DNA of 64,000 nucleotides, taken from positions 4,582,532-4,646,531 of the forward strand of contig OY969553.1 in the NCBI GenBank assembly GCA_963700925.1. Reading direction: 5' to 3'. This stretch comes from CAWJMD01 sp963700925 (GTDB lineage: Bacteria; Actinomycetota; Actinomycetes; Actinomycetales; CAWJMD01). Of the stretch, positions 44,937-54,149 are shown piece by piece (position 1 is the first letter of the stretch; the number at the start of each line of letters is the position of its first letter). Below the pieces are notes generated by a model, which saw nothing but the letters and a program-made list of their open reading frames with translations, ran no database searches and had not been told where the DNA came from. Both the position numbers and the translations under genes were made by a program.

Positions 44937-47183
44937 ATGCTGCTAGCCGCCAGGCTGATCGTCGTCATGCTCATCTGCACCCTCACTGCGGGGTGCAGCC
45001 TCTTCGCCGGGGCCGACCCCGAAGAGTGGCAGCTGACCCGCAGCGAGGTCCCGGCGGAGCTCACCCGCACAGGCGGTGACGTCGAGTACCTCACCATGCT
45101 TCCGGAGAGCGACCACCGGCCTGCCGTGATCGTCGGGCGCTCAGCTGCAGCCGGCGAGCCCGCGGCCCCCACGGTCTGGTGGTCGACCGATGCGGCCGCC
45201 TGGACGCAGACGCCGCTCGGTCTGCCAGTAGCGGGCGAGCTGGTCGACCTCGCGGCCGACGCCGACGACGCGCTCGCCGTCATCGCCGGTACATCCTGGC
45301 GCGACGGCCGCTTGACACCGTGGGTGCTCGAGTCCACGGACGGGCGGAAGTGGAACGCACATGAGCTCCCCGATGGCCTGCCTGCCAACCCGACGGTGCT
45401 GGACGTTCGGGTGGTCGCAGACCACGCCATGGTGATCCTCAGCGACCACGAGCAGCGTTGGTACGCGGTGCATCTCAACGAAGAGGGCACAGCCGTCGAG
45501 CTGCCTGGCATCGGCGACGACGTCCAACGGGACGGCATGGTCGTGGCGTCCGTCGGCAGCCGGGTGGTGGTGCTCGCCCGATCCGGCAATCGGGGGACGC
45601 AGCGCCCTTACGTCTCGTACGTCTCGCAGGACGCCGGACTGTCGTGGAGCGAACCACGCCCGGCCGTGGGTGACGGACGTGTGACCGTGATGGGCATTGC
45701 CGTGGACGGCTCGAACCTGGTCGCGACCGGTTCGATGCGTGCGGAGACAGGGTCGCCCGCGCAGCCGGCGGCCTGGAGGTCGGCGGACGGGCTCACGTGG
45801 ACCGCCGAAAGTGTCTCGGTCCCAGCCGATCTCCAAGAGTCGGTCGCCGGCGAGGACGTGACCCTGACCGCCGCGAGCGAGGGTGTCCGGGGGCTCGTCG
45901 CCGGCCTGACTCTCGGCGAAGGCACCTACTACCTGGCGTTCTCCCGGGCGAACGGGACATGGTCCGAAGTCGGGCTCGGCAGGAGCGACTACGTCGTCGG
46001 CCCGCACCCGGTGGTTGGTCGTCTCGGCGACGCGGTCGTCAGCGCCGTCTCCGGACGTCACGCCGGCCAGATCGGCACCTTCTCGGGGTCGGGTTCCTGG
46101 GTCGAACGCGCCGAGAACGGGGAGGTCGCCGACGTGCCGATGTGGATCACGGCGGACGAGGGGGACGATGGCGCCGCCCTGGTCCACACGAAGCAGGTTC
46201 TGGACATCGGTTCGGATGGCGGCTGGTCGCGGCGTGCCCTCGTGCGCCGCTCGTCGTTGACGTCGAGCGGGATCGGCGACGTGATCCCCTGGACCCCGGA
46301 CGAGGCCGCGGCCGCCGACTTCGTCGTGCACGGCGGCGACCCCGCAACCGGGGCCGCCGTGACGCTGGCGCCCGGTGCGTTCGACGACGACCTCACGTGG
46401 ACCTGGAAGGGCTGGTCGCGCCCCGGCCGGGACGCCCCACCGGCCGCCTTCACCTTGCCTACGCAGGGCGGGGACGTGGTGAGTGACGTCGCGCCGTCGC
46501 GTCGAGGATGGGTCGCTGTCGGCAGCTCCGCGTCCGATCGCACCGGACCCGACCTCGGGTCCCACGCCACTGCCTGGTCTTCCGCCGACGGAACGACGTG
46601 GGCACCCGTAGAACTGGCCGCCAGGCCGGAATCGACCACCAGTGAGCTCCGACGAGTGTGCCGTCTCCCCGACGGCTCCGGGCTCGGTGTCGGCGAGGCG
46701 CAGGTGGGTGATGACGACGTCCCATTGATCTGGCACGAGGACGAGAACGGCGCGTGGTCGCGTGCCGCCGACGACGCGCTGGGGGTCCGCACTGGTTACG
46801 TGAGCGGCTGCACGACGACGGAGAGCTCCACCTATGTCTGGGGCGTCGGCGACGGCAGGTCACGCGTGTGGCGCACGAGCGACGGCGCGAGCTTCGACGA
46901 GGTGTACGAGGCCGACGAGGCGGCGTCGGTGTTTGCGGTCACCGGCGTCCAGGGCGGGGTCGCGGTGGTCGGCACCACGACCGGACCGACGTTCAGCGGC
47001 GGCTTCGTCGACGTCGCCGCGGACGACGAGGACTGGTCGCGGGCCACGGTTCCGGTGGCGACCGCTGACCGTGCCGCAGCGGTGCAGATCGACCAGGGCG
47101 TCATGACCGTCTGGAACACTCCAGCGGGGCTGCAGGCGTTCTCACTGGACGACGTCAGCGAGGTGCTGGCTGGCCGGCCTTGA
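44937..47183 (+). CDS. large lipoprotein with beta-propeller-like repeats, function unknown
   Basis: 748 residues from ATG 44937, chosen over 44913 because GGGGAGA precedes it and the lipoprotein signal then begins at once (LIVVMLICTLTAGC). The surface part has repeated strands with Trp and Ser-x-Asp-Gly turns (STDAAAWTQTPLGLP, ESTDGRKWNAHELPDG, RSADGLTWTAESVSVP, SSADGTTWAPVELA), the pattern of sialidase/BNR-type propeller blades. No catalytic Asp-box set was confirmed. Probably an anchored binding protein. Not obviously cotranscribed with neighbours; a 14-bp palindrome follows at 47188-47201. Confidence 0.7.
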   Translation: MLLAARLIVVMLICTLTAGCSLFAGADPEEWQLTRSEVPAELTRTGGDVEYLTMLPESDHRPAVIVGRSAAAGEPAAPTVWWSTDAAAWTQTPLGLPVAGELVDLAADADDALAVIAGTSWRDGRLTPWVLESTDGRKWNAHELPDGLPANPTVLDVRVVADHAMVILSDHEQRWYAVHLNEEGTAVELPGIGDDVQRDGMVVASVGSRVVVLARSGNRGTQRPYVSYVSQDAGLSWSEPRPAVGDGRVTVMGIAVDGSNLVATGSMRAETGSPAQPAAWRSADGLTWTAESVSVPADLQESVAGEDVTLTAASEGVRGLVAGLTLGEGTYYLAFSRANGTWSEVGLGRSDYVVGPHPVVGRLGDAVVSAVSGRHAGQIGTFSGSGSWVERAENGEVADVPMWITADEGDDGAALVHTKQVLDIGSDGGWSRRALVRRSSLTSSGIGDVIPWTPDEAAAADFVVHGGDPATGAAVTLAPGAFDDDLTWTWKGWSRPGRDAPPAAFTLPTQGGDVVSDVAPSRRGWVAVGSSASDRTGPDLGSHATAWSSADGTTWAPVELAARPESTTSELRRVCRLPDGSGLGVGEAQVGDDDVPLIWHEDENGAWSRAADDALGVRTGYVSGCTTTESSTYVWGVGDGRSRVWRTSDGASFDEVYEADEAASVFAVTGVQGGVAVVGTTTGPTFSGGFVDVAADDEDWSRATVPVATADRAAAVQIDQGVMTVWNTPAGLQAFSLDDVSEVLAGRP

Positions 47184-47284
47184 CCGAAGCGCTGCAGCGC
47201 TGAATCGGCGGCCTCTCGCCCAATGCGCCGTGAAGGGCCAGGATGGGCCCACGACCGACGTCGAACATGCGGGAGGCACCCTCA

Positions 47285-48274
47285 ATGCCCGGACGCTCAC
47301 AACTGGCAGCGCTCAGCGCGTGCCTGCTGGCACTCTCCCTCGGGCTGACCGGCTGCGGAGTCACGCGCGGCGACGACAGCCGTGACCTCGACATGCTGAT
47401 CCCCAACAGCCCCGGCGGCGGCTACGACCAGACGGGCCGCGCCGCCGTCCGGGTGATGGAGGGCGCCGACATCACCGGCGGCACCTTCACGGTCTCGAAC
47501 CTCGTCGGCGCCGGCGGTTCCGTGGCGTTCACCTCCCTGATGGGCAAGGCGGGTGACGAGAACACCATGATGACCCTCGGCCTCGGCGTCGTCGGCTCGC
47601 TCTACTCCTTCGGCAGCGACTTCCGACTGCAGGACGCGACCCCACTCGCCCAGCTGATCACCGAGGCCGAAGGCGTTCTCGTGCCTGCCGACTCGCCGTT
47701 CGAGACGATAGACGACCTTGCGGAGGCATGGGTGGCTGACCCGGGTGGAATCGTCGTGGGAGGGGGCTCTTCGCCGGGCGGGCCGGACTTCCTCTTCCCC
47801 ATGCAGCTCGCCGACACGCTCGGTATCGACCCCAACGACGTCAACTACGTCACGTACGACGGCGGCGGTCCGCTGACATCGGCGCTCCTCGGCGACAAGA
47901 TCCAGGTCGGGTTCTCCGGGCTGGCCGAGTTCGAAGAGCAGATCGCGTCGGACGAGCTGCGGGCGCTGGCCGTGTCGGGCGAGGAGCGCCAGCCCCAGGA
48001 GGCGCTGGCCGACGTGCCGACCCTGCAGGAGTCGGGCATCGACCTCACGTTCCTGAACTGGCGCGGTGTCCTGGCACCGCCGGACATCAGCGACGACCGC
48101 CGCGACGAGCTCGTGGGCTTCCTCCAGGAGATGCACGACTCCCCGGAGTGGGAGGCGGCGCTCGAGGAGAACGGGTGGACGGACGCCTTCATCACGGGCG
48201 ACGACTTCGATCAGTTCCTCACAGAGCAGGACGAACGCGTGTCAGGCACGCTCGATGAGTTAGGGCTGATATGA
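47285..48274 (+). CDS. tctC: tripartite tricarboxylate transporter substrate-binding lipoprotein
   Basis: 329 residues from ATG 47285, with GGGAGG eight bases upstream. Lipoprotein signal SLGLTGCGV. The Bug/TctC fold is shown by MLIPNSPGGGYDQTGRAAV, the ligand loop NLVGAGGSVAFTSLMG, and VTYDGGGPLTSALLGDKIQV. It captures a carboxylate for the TctAB membrane pump. Its stop overlaps tctB by four bases. First gene of a four-gene operon. Confidence 0.88.
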   Translation: MPGRSQLAALSACLLALSLGLTGCGVTRGDDSRDLDMLIPNSPGGGYDQTGRAAVRVMEGADITGGTFTVSNLVGAGGSVAFTSLMGKAGDENTMMTLGLGVVGSLYSFGSDFRLQDATPLAQLITEAEGVLVPADSPFETIDDLAEAWVADPGGIVVGGGSSPGGPDFLFPMQLADTLGIDPNDVNYVTYDGGGPLTSALLGDKIQVGFSGLAEFEEQIASDELRALAVSGEERQPQEALADVPTLQESGIDLTFLNWRGVLAPPDISDDRRDELVGFLQEMHDSPEWEAALEENGWTDAFITGDDFDQFLTEQDERVSGTLDELGLI

Positions 48275-48798
48275 CCACTGCGGCAGCTGGTTCCGAGTCG
48301 GTTGAGTCACGCGACGGGCGCGGCGTCGACCGAGCGCAGTACGGCCTCGCAGGGGCGCTGGCCCTCCTCGGCGCCTACACCATCTACGACGCCACCACGT
48401 TGAACGTCGGGTTCGGCGACCCGATCGGGCCGAGGCTCTTCCCGTACGTCATCGGCACGGCGACCATCGTGCTGGCAGCGCTGCTTGCCGTCGCCACGTC
48501 GCGCGGGAACCAGGCGGAGGCCGAGGCCGGCGAGGACATCGACCTCACGACGAAACCGGACTGGCTCACCGTCCTGAAGCTCCTGGGCTTCGTCGTCTTC
48601 GCCATTCTCACCGTCAACTTGCTCGGCTGGGCCATCACCGGCGGTGTCCTCTTCGCCGGTGTCGCCTGGTCGCTCGGCAGCCGAACGGTGTTGCGAGACA
48701 TCATCATCGGCTTCGTCCTGTCGGTGGGCAGCTGGTACTTCTTCTACGTGACCCTGGGAGTCCCGCTGAGCCCTGGCATTCTGGACGGGATCCTCTGA
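48271..48798 (+). CDS. tctB: tripartite tricarboxylate transporter small membrane subunit
   Basis: 175 residues with four hydrophobic segments (starting AQYGLAGALALLGAYTIYDA), the pattern and length of TctB. The conserved GPRLFPYVIGTATIVLAALL segment lies in the second helix. It overlaps tctC by four bases and tctA by one base, so the proteins are made in a fixed ratio. TctB assists the large subunit in carboxylate uptake. Confidence 0.85.
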   Translation: MTTAAAGSESVESRDGRGVDRAQYGLAGALALLGAYTIYDATTLNVGFGDPIGPRLFPYVIGTATIVLAALLAVATSRGNQAEAEAGEDIDLTTKPDWLTVLKLLGFVVFAILTVNLLGWAITGGVLFAGVAWSLGSRTVLRDIIIGFVLSVGSWYFFYVTLGVPLSPGILDGIL

Positions 48799-50327
48799 TG
48801 GAGAGCCTCGACCTGCTGCTCGGCGGACTTCAGGACGCACTCACGCCCACCAACCTGATGTACGCCGCCGTCGGCGTTCTCCTCGGCACGTTCATCGGTG
48901 TACTGCCAGGGATCGGCCCGGCCATGGCGGTCGCGCTCCTGCTGCCGGTCACCTTCGGCCTCGGTCCGACCCAGGCGCTGATCATGTTCGCGGGCATCTA
49001 CTACGGGGCGATGTACGGCGGGTCGACCACGTCGATCCTGCTGAACACACCCGGTGAGTCCTCGTCCGTCATGACAGCCATCGAAGGCAACAAGATGGCG
49101 AAGGCCGGACGGGCGGCGCAGGCCCTCGCCACCGCCGCGATCGGGTCGTTCATCGCCGGCACCATCGGCACGCTTCTGCTGGTGTTCTTCGCTCCCCTGC
49201 TCGCCAGTCAGGCCGTGAAGATCGGTGCGCCGTCGTACTTCGCGATCATGCTGCTGTCGCTCGTGCTCGTCACCAGCGTCCTCGGGGAATCTAAGCTGCG
49301 CGGGTTCACCGCTCTGTTCCTCGGCCTGACGATCGGCCTCGTGGGGCTCGACCTCTCGACGGGGCAGGCCCGGCTGGACCTCGGGCAGCTGCAGCTCGCC
49401 GACGGCGTCGACATCGTCGTGGTGGCGGTGGGCCTCTTCGCACTCGGCGAGACCCTGTGGGTGGCAGCCCACCTGAGGCGGCGGCCGATCGACGTCATCC
49501 CGGTCGGACGTCCGTTCCTCGGAGCGGACGACTGGCGTCGCTCGTGGGGGCCATGGCTGCGCGGGACCGCCATCGGCTTCCCGTTCGGCGCCGTGCCGGC
49601 AGGGGGCGCGGAGACGCCGACGTTCCTGTCGTACCTGATCGAGCGGCGGCTCGCGAAGGACTCCAGCGAGTTCGGCAAGGGCGCAATCGAGGGCGTCGCA
49701 GGGCCGGAGGCGGCCAACAACGCCTCTGCCGCAGGCACGTTCGTGCCGCTTCTTGCGCTGGGCCTCCCCGTGACGGCGACGGCGTCGATCATCCTCCTCG
49801 CGATGCAGAGCTACGGCATCCCCATCGGTCCGGAGCTGATGGGCTCTGAGTCGGACCTCGTCTGGACGCTCCTGGCGAGCCTGCTGATCGGCAACACCCT
49901 GCTCTTGGTGATCAACCTGCCACTCGCCCCGTTGTGGGCGAAGCTGCTGCAGATCCCACGTCCGCAGCTCTACGCCGGCATCCTGTTCTTCGCCGCCCTC
50001 GGCGCGTACGCGGTCAACCAGTCAGCATTCGACCTGGTTCTGCTGCTGGTGTTCGGACTCCTGGGCTTCGCGATCCGGCGTTTCGGCCTGCCGGTGCTGC
50101 CGCTCATCCTCGGCGTCATCCTCGGCCCGCTGATGGAGACGAAGATGCGCGAGGCGCTCGACCTTTCGAGCGGCGAGCTGTCCGGTCTGTTCAGCGAAGG
50201 GCTAGCGATCGTCGTGTACGTGATCATGGTCCTGGTCGTGGTGGCGCCGTTCGTGGTGAGCCGCTTCCGTGGGCCCAGCGACCGAGGCGGACCCGACCGA
50301 ACGAAAGAGGAGGTGACGGCGTCATGA
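48798..50327 (+). CDS. tctA: tripartite tricarboxylate transporter large membrane subunit
   Basis: 509 residues with 11-12 membrane segments. The conserved TctA signatures are GVLPGIGPAMAVALLLPVTF and GAMYGGSTTSILLNTPGESS, then the second repeat GFPFGAVPAGGAETPTFLSY. This is the channel through which the bound carboxylate enters with protons or sodium. It ends in a basic tail. The stop overlaps the universal stress gene by four bases. Confidence 0.9.
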   Translation: MESLDLLLGGLQDALTPTNLMYAAVGVLLGTFIGVLPGIGPAMAVALLLPVTFGLGPTQALIMFAGIYYGAMYGGSTTSILLNTPGESSSVMTAIEGNKMAKAGRAAQALATAAIGSFIAGTIGTLLLVFFAPLLASQAVKIGAPSYFAIMLLSLVLVTSVLGESKLRGFTALFLGLTIGLVGLDLSTGQARLDLGQLQLADGVDIVVVAVGLFALGETLWVAAHLRRRPIDVIPVGRPFLGADDWRRSWGPWLRGTAIGFPFGAVPAGGAETPTFLSYLIERRLAKDSSEFGKGAIEGVAGPEAANNASAAGTFVPLLALGLPVTATASIILLAMQSYGIPIGPELMGSESDLVWTLLASLLIGNTLLLVINLPLAPLWAKLLQIPRPQLYAGILFFAALGAYAVNQSAFDLVLLLVFGLLGFAIRRFGLPVLPLILGVILGPLMETKMREALDLSSGELSGLFSEGLAIVVYVIMVLVVVAPFVVSRFRGPSDRGGPDRTKEEVTAS

Positions 50328-50716
50328 CCGTCGTCGTGGGGTACGTCCCCAACCAGTACGGCGACGCGGCCGTTGACGCCGCGGTCGAGGAGACCCGGCG
50401 TCGCGGCACGCGACTCGTCGTCGTCAACACCAGCAAGGGCGACGCGCTCGTCGACCGCAAGTTCGCGAGCGACTCGGCCCTCGAAGCGCTCGAGTCGCGG
50501 CTGTCGGGCGTGGAGCACGACGTGCGCCAGAGCGTCGGTTCGGACGTGGCCGACCAGGTGCTCGACGTCGTCCGTGAGGTCAGCGCCGACGTGCTGGTGA
50601 TCGGGCTGCGCCACCGCTCACCGGTGGGCAAGATGCTGATGGGCAGTGTGGCGCAACGACTTCTGCTCGAGGCGCCGTGCCCGGTCCTGGCCGTCAAGCC
50701 GGGTGGCCCTGCCTGA
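50324..50716 (+). CDS. universal stress protein-like, last gene of the tct operon
   Basis: 130 residues with the single UspA domain: strand MTVVVGYVPN, then VDAAVEETRRRGTRLVVVNT, DVLVIGLRHRSPVGKMLMGS, and VAQRLLLEAPCPVLAVKPG. The G-x2-G-x9-G(S/T) ATP motif is present in a variant form (GLRHRSPVGKMLMGSVAQR). It overlaps tctA by four bases and was probably cotranscribed to sense or adjust uptake of the carboxylate. The pairing of a Usp with Tct subunits is known in other Actinobacteria and proteobacteria in my recollection but unexplained. Confidence 0.8.
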   Translation: MTVVVGYVPNQYGDAAVDAAVEETRRRGTRLVVVNTSKGDALVDRKFASDSALEALESRLSGVEHDVRQSVGSDVADQVLDVVREVSADVLVIGLRHRSPVGKMLMGSVAQRLLLEAPCPVLAVKPGGPA

Positions 50717-50733
50717 CGTGAGCCCCCCGGGCC

Positions 50734-50768
50734 GCGTTCGCCGCCACCCCAACCAGGACGGCGAACGC
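50734..50768. terminator. bidirectional hairpin between convergent genes
   Basis: GCGTTCGCCG (50734-50743) and CGGCGAACGC (50759-50768) are perfect inverted repeats with a 15-base loop, located between the stops of the tct operon (50716) and the GH9 gene (50787). Confidence 0.6.
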
Positions 50769-50786
50769 AGACCCCTCTTGCCTGTC

Positions 50787-52652
50787 CTAGTTCCTCGCAG
50801 TGAGCGCGAAGGCCAGGGCGCTGGTGGCGACGAAGTCGATCGCCGGCTCCGAGCTGGGCCACGCCCGCACATCGTCGAGGTAGCGCGACGTCTCGGTGTC
50901 GCCCGCCGTGAAGTCGACCTCGCAGGCGTTGGCCCCGTCCGGGATGCCGATGAACTCGAAGTTCTCAGCACCGTTGGGGCCGTTGACGACTCCGCCGGTG
51001 ATGACGGCTCGCCGGTCGCCGGTGAGGGATCCGGAGAGGTTCGCCACCTGGTGCTGTGGGCAGTGCGGGAACGTCGTCCCGGCACCGACCACCAGGCCGG
51101 TCCCCCAGGCATTGCTGCCGAGTGTGAAGTTGCGCTGGCGGGTGCCGAAGGCGTCGTACGAGTTGTCGCCGGACACTGACCGGTACAGGTGCGCAGTTGC
51201 CGCGAAACCGAAGCTGCGAGAGGCGGCGTCGAACTGGCTGACGTCGACCGCGTGGTCGAGCGGGTTGGCCGTCGCACCCTCGACCCCGACGTCGAGCTGG
51301 CGCTTGAGGTCAGCAACGAGCCGCGGGTTGCGGCCGGTGAGGTGGATCAGGTCGGTGTGGGCGAGAGCGCTGGTGTCGTAGAGGTTCAGCGTGTCGCCGC
51401 TCTCGCCTTCGATGTAGGCGTCCGCCCAGTCCTTGGCGTCGTTCGTCCAGCCGCGGGCGCGTGGGTCCCCGAGAAGCTTTCCGGCGATGGCGAGCTCGAC
51501 CGCGCCGAACTCCATGTCGTCCACCCAGGAGTCCTCCGGGTAGTACGCGTGCGGGAAGGCCGTCACCAGCTCGCCGACGTCCGTGGTGTCCGCCTGCGCG
51601 TACAGGGTGGCCGCCTCGTCGAGCCAGTGGCGAGCCGCATGCCGGTCGCCACTCGCCAGAGCGTTCTGTGCACCCAGGGCGAAGGCTGCGGACATGCGAC
51701 CCGCGAGGTTGGGGCTGACCTCCTCGCCAGGAGCCGCTGCACGGAACACCGGGCGGTGCTTGAGGAAGTACTCGGAGTCGCCCGGCTCGACGTCAAGGGC
51801 GTCGTCGGCCTCAGGCAGGCGCCACACGTCGTGGTCGCCGAGGAAGTCGAACTCCTCGCTTCCCGTGCCGATGCCGACCTGCACGTAGAGCACCTGGTTG
51901 TCGGCGTCCCACATCTTGTCGAGCCAGTCGAGGCCGAACTGGGTCTCGTCGGCCAGTGCCCGGTCGCGCGACCGGCTGCGCTGGGCGTAGAGCAGGCCCG
52001 CCGTTGAGTAGGCGGACGCGTGGGTGAACTTCACGTAGTCGCCGGCGTCGAACCAGCCGCCCTCGACGTCTACCGGAGCCGCTCCTTCAACGGGAACCAG
52101 CGGCTCGGCGATCTCGTCGCCGCCCTCGCCCGTGAAGACGGGCTCGTGGTAGACGGTCGCCTCGCTGTCGGCCAGGTGAGACGGCTTGCGGTCCAAGGTT
52201 TCTGGGACGACGTCGGCGCCGTCGCGCTGCACCTGGAAGAACTTGGTGGCGTTGGCTGCCTTGCTGGCGAACAGCGACTGACCGCTCCCGACGGAGAAGA
52301 CAGGGGACTTGGCGTGACCCACGATGACCCGGTACTGCCCGGCTTTGCGCAGGTCGCTGACATCGAGTCGGTGGACGGCTCCGAACTGGTCGTTCCACTC
52401 GCCGGCGGTCCTGCCGACCCTGCCGCTGAGGACGGTGCGGCCGCGCGCGTCGACGACTCGGTACTTCTCACCCCGCGCCGAGTTGTCCGTCATCAGGTAG
52501 GCCTGCTTGGTCTCGTGCGTGGTGTAGCCCACCTGGTCGACGCGGATCTCCCCGTCGACTCCACCATGCGCGCCTGCCGGCGCCATGGGGGTCGTGAGGA
52601 GCGCGGTGGTGAACGCGGTCAACAAGGCGGCACGGCGAGCGAAGCGGACCAC
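50787..52652 (-). CDS. secreted glycoside hydrolase family 9 (endoglucanase-type)
   Basis: 621 residues from GTG 52652 with GGAGGA upstream and a signal peptide ending near PAGAHG. An N-terminal Ig-like CelD_N domain (IRVDQVGYTTHETKQAYLMT) precedes the GH9 barrel. Motifs: GGWFDAGDYVKFTHASAYST with the nucleophile Asp pair, PHCPQHQVANLSGSL for the His region, and the C-terminal SSEPAIDF with the general acid Glu. Such enzymes cut beta-1,4-glucan. The two sugar importers in the window could take up the products, an inference. A 25-bp palindrome lies just upstream of the start. Confidence 0.85.
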   Translation of the reverse strand: MVRFARRAALLTAFTTALLTTPMAPAGAHGGVDGEIRVDQVGYTTHETKQAYLMTDNSARGEKYRVVDARGRTVLSGRVGRTAGEWNDQFGAVHRLDVSDLRKAGQYRVIVGHAKSPVFSVGSGQSLFASKAANATKFFQVQRDGADVVPETLDRKPSHLADSEATVYHEPVFTGEGGDEIAEPLVPVEGAAPVDVEGGWFDAGDYVKFTHASAYSTAGLLYAQRSRSRDRALADETQFGLDWLDKMWDADNQVLYVQVGIGTGSEEFDFLGDHDVWRLPEADDALDVEPGDSEYFLKHRPVFRAAAPGEEVSPNLAGRMSAAFALGAQNALASGDRHAARHWLDEAATLYAQADTTDVGELVTAFPHAYYPEDSWVDDMEFGAVELAIAGKLLGDPRARGWTNDAKDWADAYIEGESGDTLNLYDTSALAHTDLIHLTGRNPRLVADLKRQLDVGVEGATANPLDHAVDVSQFDAASRSFGFAATAHLYRSVSGDNSYDAFGTRQRNFTLGSNAWGTGLVVGAGTTFPHCPQHQVANLSGSLTGDRRAVITGGVVNGPNGAENFEFIGIPDGANACEVDFTAGDTETSRYLDDVRAWPSSEPAIDFVATSALAFALTARN

Positions 52653-52672
52653 GGCGTCCTCCAGGAGCGATT

Positions 52673-52697
52673 CGTTAGTAAGGTTGCCTATCTAACG
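52673..52697. promoter_or_regulatory. 25-bp operator-like palindrome upstream of GH9
   Basis: The arms CGTTAG and CTAACG (52673-52678 and 52692-52697) flank a centre that repeats AGG (52681-52683) opposite CCT. The pattern is TTAG-N2-AGG-N3-CCT-N2-CTAA. It lies 20 bases before the GTG and resembles, but does not match, the 19-bp iron box of DtxR/IdeR regulators. Confidence 0.5.
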
Positions 52698-52732
52698 ACG
52701 CCGCGGGGTCGCCGTCAAGATGTTGCCCCGAG

Positions 52733-54121
52733 TCACTTGGACGGGCGCCGCGGAAGCCGGACCCGGACAGCCGTATCTCCTGGCCGCGAGTCGATGGTGA
52801 TCTCGCCACCGTGGCGATCGACGATTCGGCGTGAAATGTCCAGACCTAGACCGGTTCCCTTGCCGACGCCCTTGGTGGTGAAGAAGGGCTCGAACGCGTG
52901 GGCCTGCGTCTCGCGGGACATCCCGGCGCCCGTGTCGCGGATCTCCACGACCACTCCGTCGCCGTCCGGACGCGTCGACACCGAGAGGGTCCCCTCCCCC
53001 GCCATCGCGTCGACGGCGTTGTCGACGAGGTTCGTCCACACCTGGTTGAGCTCGCCGGCGGCGGCGTGGATGCGGGGAACGTCGGCACCGAAGTCGCGCT
53101 CGACCGTGATCCCCTCGGGGATCCGGTGGACCAGCATCACCAGGGTGCTCCGGAGGCCCTCGGGCACGTCGGTCTCCTGCATCGAGGCACGGTCGAGCTG
53201 TGAGTACGACTTCACTGCGGCCACGAGCTCCGAGACCCGCCCGGTCGCGTCTTTGACCTCGCCCAGCAGGGCGGCCGTCGACAAGGTGCTCGCCACCCAC
53301 TCGAGGCCGGGTTCGAGGGCGTCCCCGTCCAGCAACTCAGCAACGCGCTCGCACCAGGCCACGTCCACGCCTGCCGCCGCAAGAGCTGGGGCGATCAGCC
53401 AGTCGCGCTCGATCCCCTTGCGGGAGAGCCAGGTTGACAGCGCGTCCTCGCGGTCGGAGACAGCCAGGGCGCTCTCCGTGACCGCCAGCGACTGGACCTC
53501 GGAACGCATGGCGTCAAGTGCGGCGAACTGCTCGGCGGAGACCGAACCGGCCACGAGACGCGCGAGGGACGACAGCAGCGAGTCATGTGCGTCGCCCAGG
53601 GCGTCGACCGCCCGGGTGGCCGCCGCGGCCGGGTTGTTGATCTCGTGCGCGAGCCCGGCCGCCAGAGTGCCCAGGGCGATGAGCGACTCCTTCTGACGAG
53701 TGACGGACTCGAAGTTGCGCGCGGTCTTGAACAGTCCCTCGATCAGGTGCTCCCCGAACGGGAACCAGGTGCTCGACCACGTCCTCAGGGCGGTGGACGG
53801 GACACGCATCGCGCGGCCGGCGACCGCAGCGCGACCCGTCGCGAGGTAGACGCCGTGCTCGTCCCAGGCACGGAATCCACCTGCCCACCGGCCTGGAGCG
53901 TCCATCGAGCCGAGGCGCGACTCCTCACGTCCGATCCTCCGCACCAGGTCGATCTGGCCGTCGAGAAGGACCCACCAGAAGTCGGCGGGATCGCCGCCGC
54001 GGAAGAGCTCCTCACCGGCGGCGAACCGTACCTCGGTGCCTACTGCTGCCAGCTCGCGCAACTGGTCGTCGCTCATGCCGTCGAACAGCCCGAGCGGGCG
54101 CAGATCATCGACGGTCGTCAT
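52733..54121 (-). CDS. soluble histidine kinase with cyclic nucleotide-binding domain
   Basis: 462 residues without a membrane segment. A cNMP-binding domain occupies residues 1-115 (EVRFAAGEELFRGGDPADFW). A dimerisation/phosphoacceptor helix has His159 in GLAHEINNPAAAATR. The ATPase domain has the N box VWTNLVDNAVDAM, G1 IRDTGAGMS, F box FEPFFTTK and G2 GKGTGLGLD. It should phosphorylate itself in response to a cyclic nucleotide or other ligand. No response regulator is adjacent, so it is an orphan. Confidence 0.85.
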   Translation of the reverse strand: MTTVDDLRPLGLFDGMSDDQLRELAAVGTEVRFAAGEELFRGGDPADFWWVLLDGQIDLVRRIGREESRLGSMDAPGRWAGGFRAWDEHGVYLATGRAAVAGRAMRVPSTALRTWSSTWFPFGEHLIEGLFKTARNFESVTRQKESLIALGTLAAGLAHEINNPAAAATRAVDALGDAHDSLLSSLARLVAGSVSAEQFAALDAMRSEVQSLAVTESALAVSDREDALSTWLSRKGIERDWLIAPALAAAGVDVAWCERVAELLDGDALEPGLEWVASTLSTAALLGEVKDATGRVSELVAAVKSYSQLDRASMQETDVPEGLRSTLVMLVHRIPEGITVERDFGADVPRIHAAAGELNQVWTNLVDNAVDAMAGEGTLSVSTRPDGDGVVVEIRDTGAGMSRETQAHAFEPFFTTKGVGKGTGLGLDISRRIVDRHGGEITIDSRPGDTAVRVRLPRRPSK

Positions 54122-54149
54122 GGCCGCGGCCGCGTACCGCCGCGCGCCG

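Noticed and set aside
44913..46736. Long antisense frame over the large lipoprotein (45141-46736)
   Set aside because: Same reason: GC-driven antisense frame without start signals.
47188..47201. 14-bp perfect palindrome AGCGCTGCAGCGCT between the lipoprotein and tct genes
   Set aside because: Could be an operator or a loopless hairpin, but a GC-rich palindrome of this length is not rare in such DNA and nothing else supports a role.
52675..52695. IdeR/DtxR iron box
   Set aside because: Only half-site similarity; spacing is 21 instead of 19 bp and the inner positions differ, so it is reported as an unassigned palindrome.
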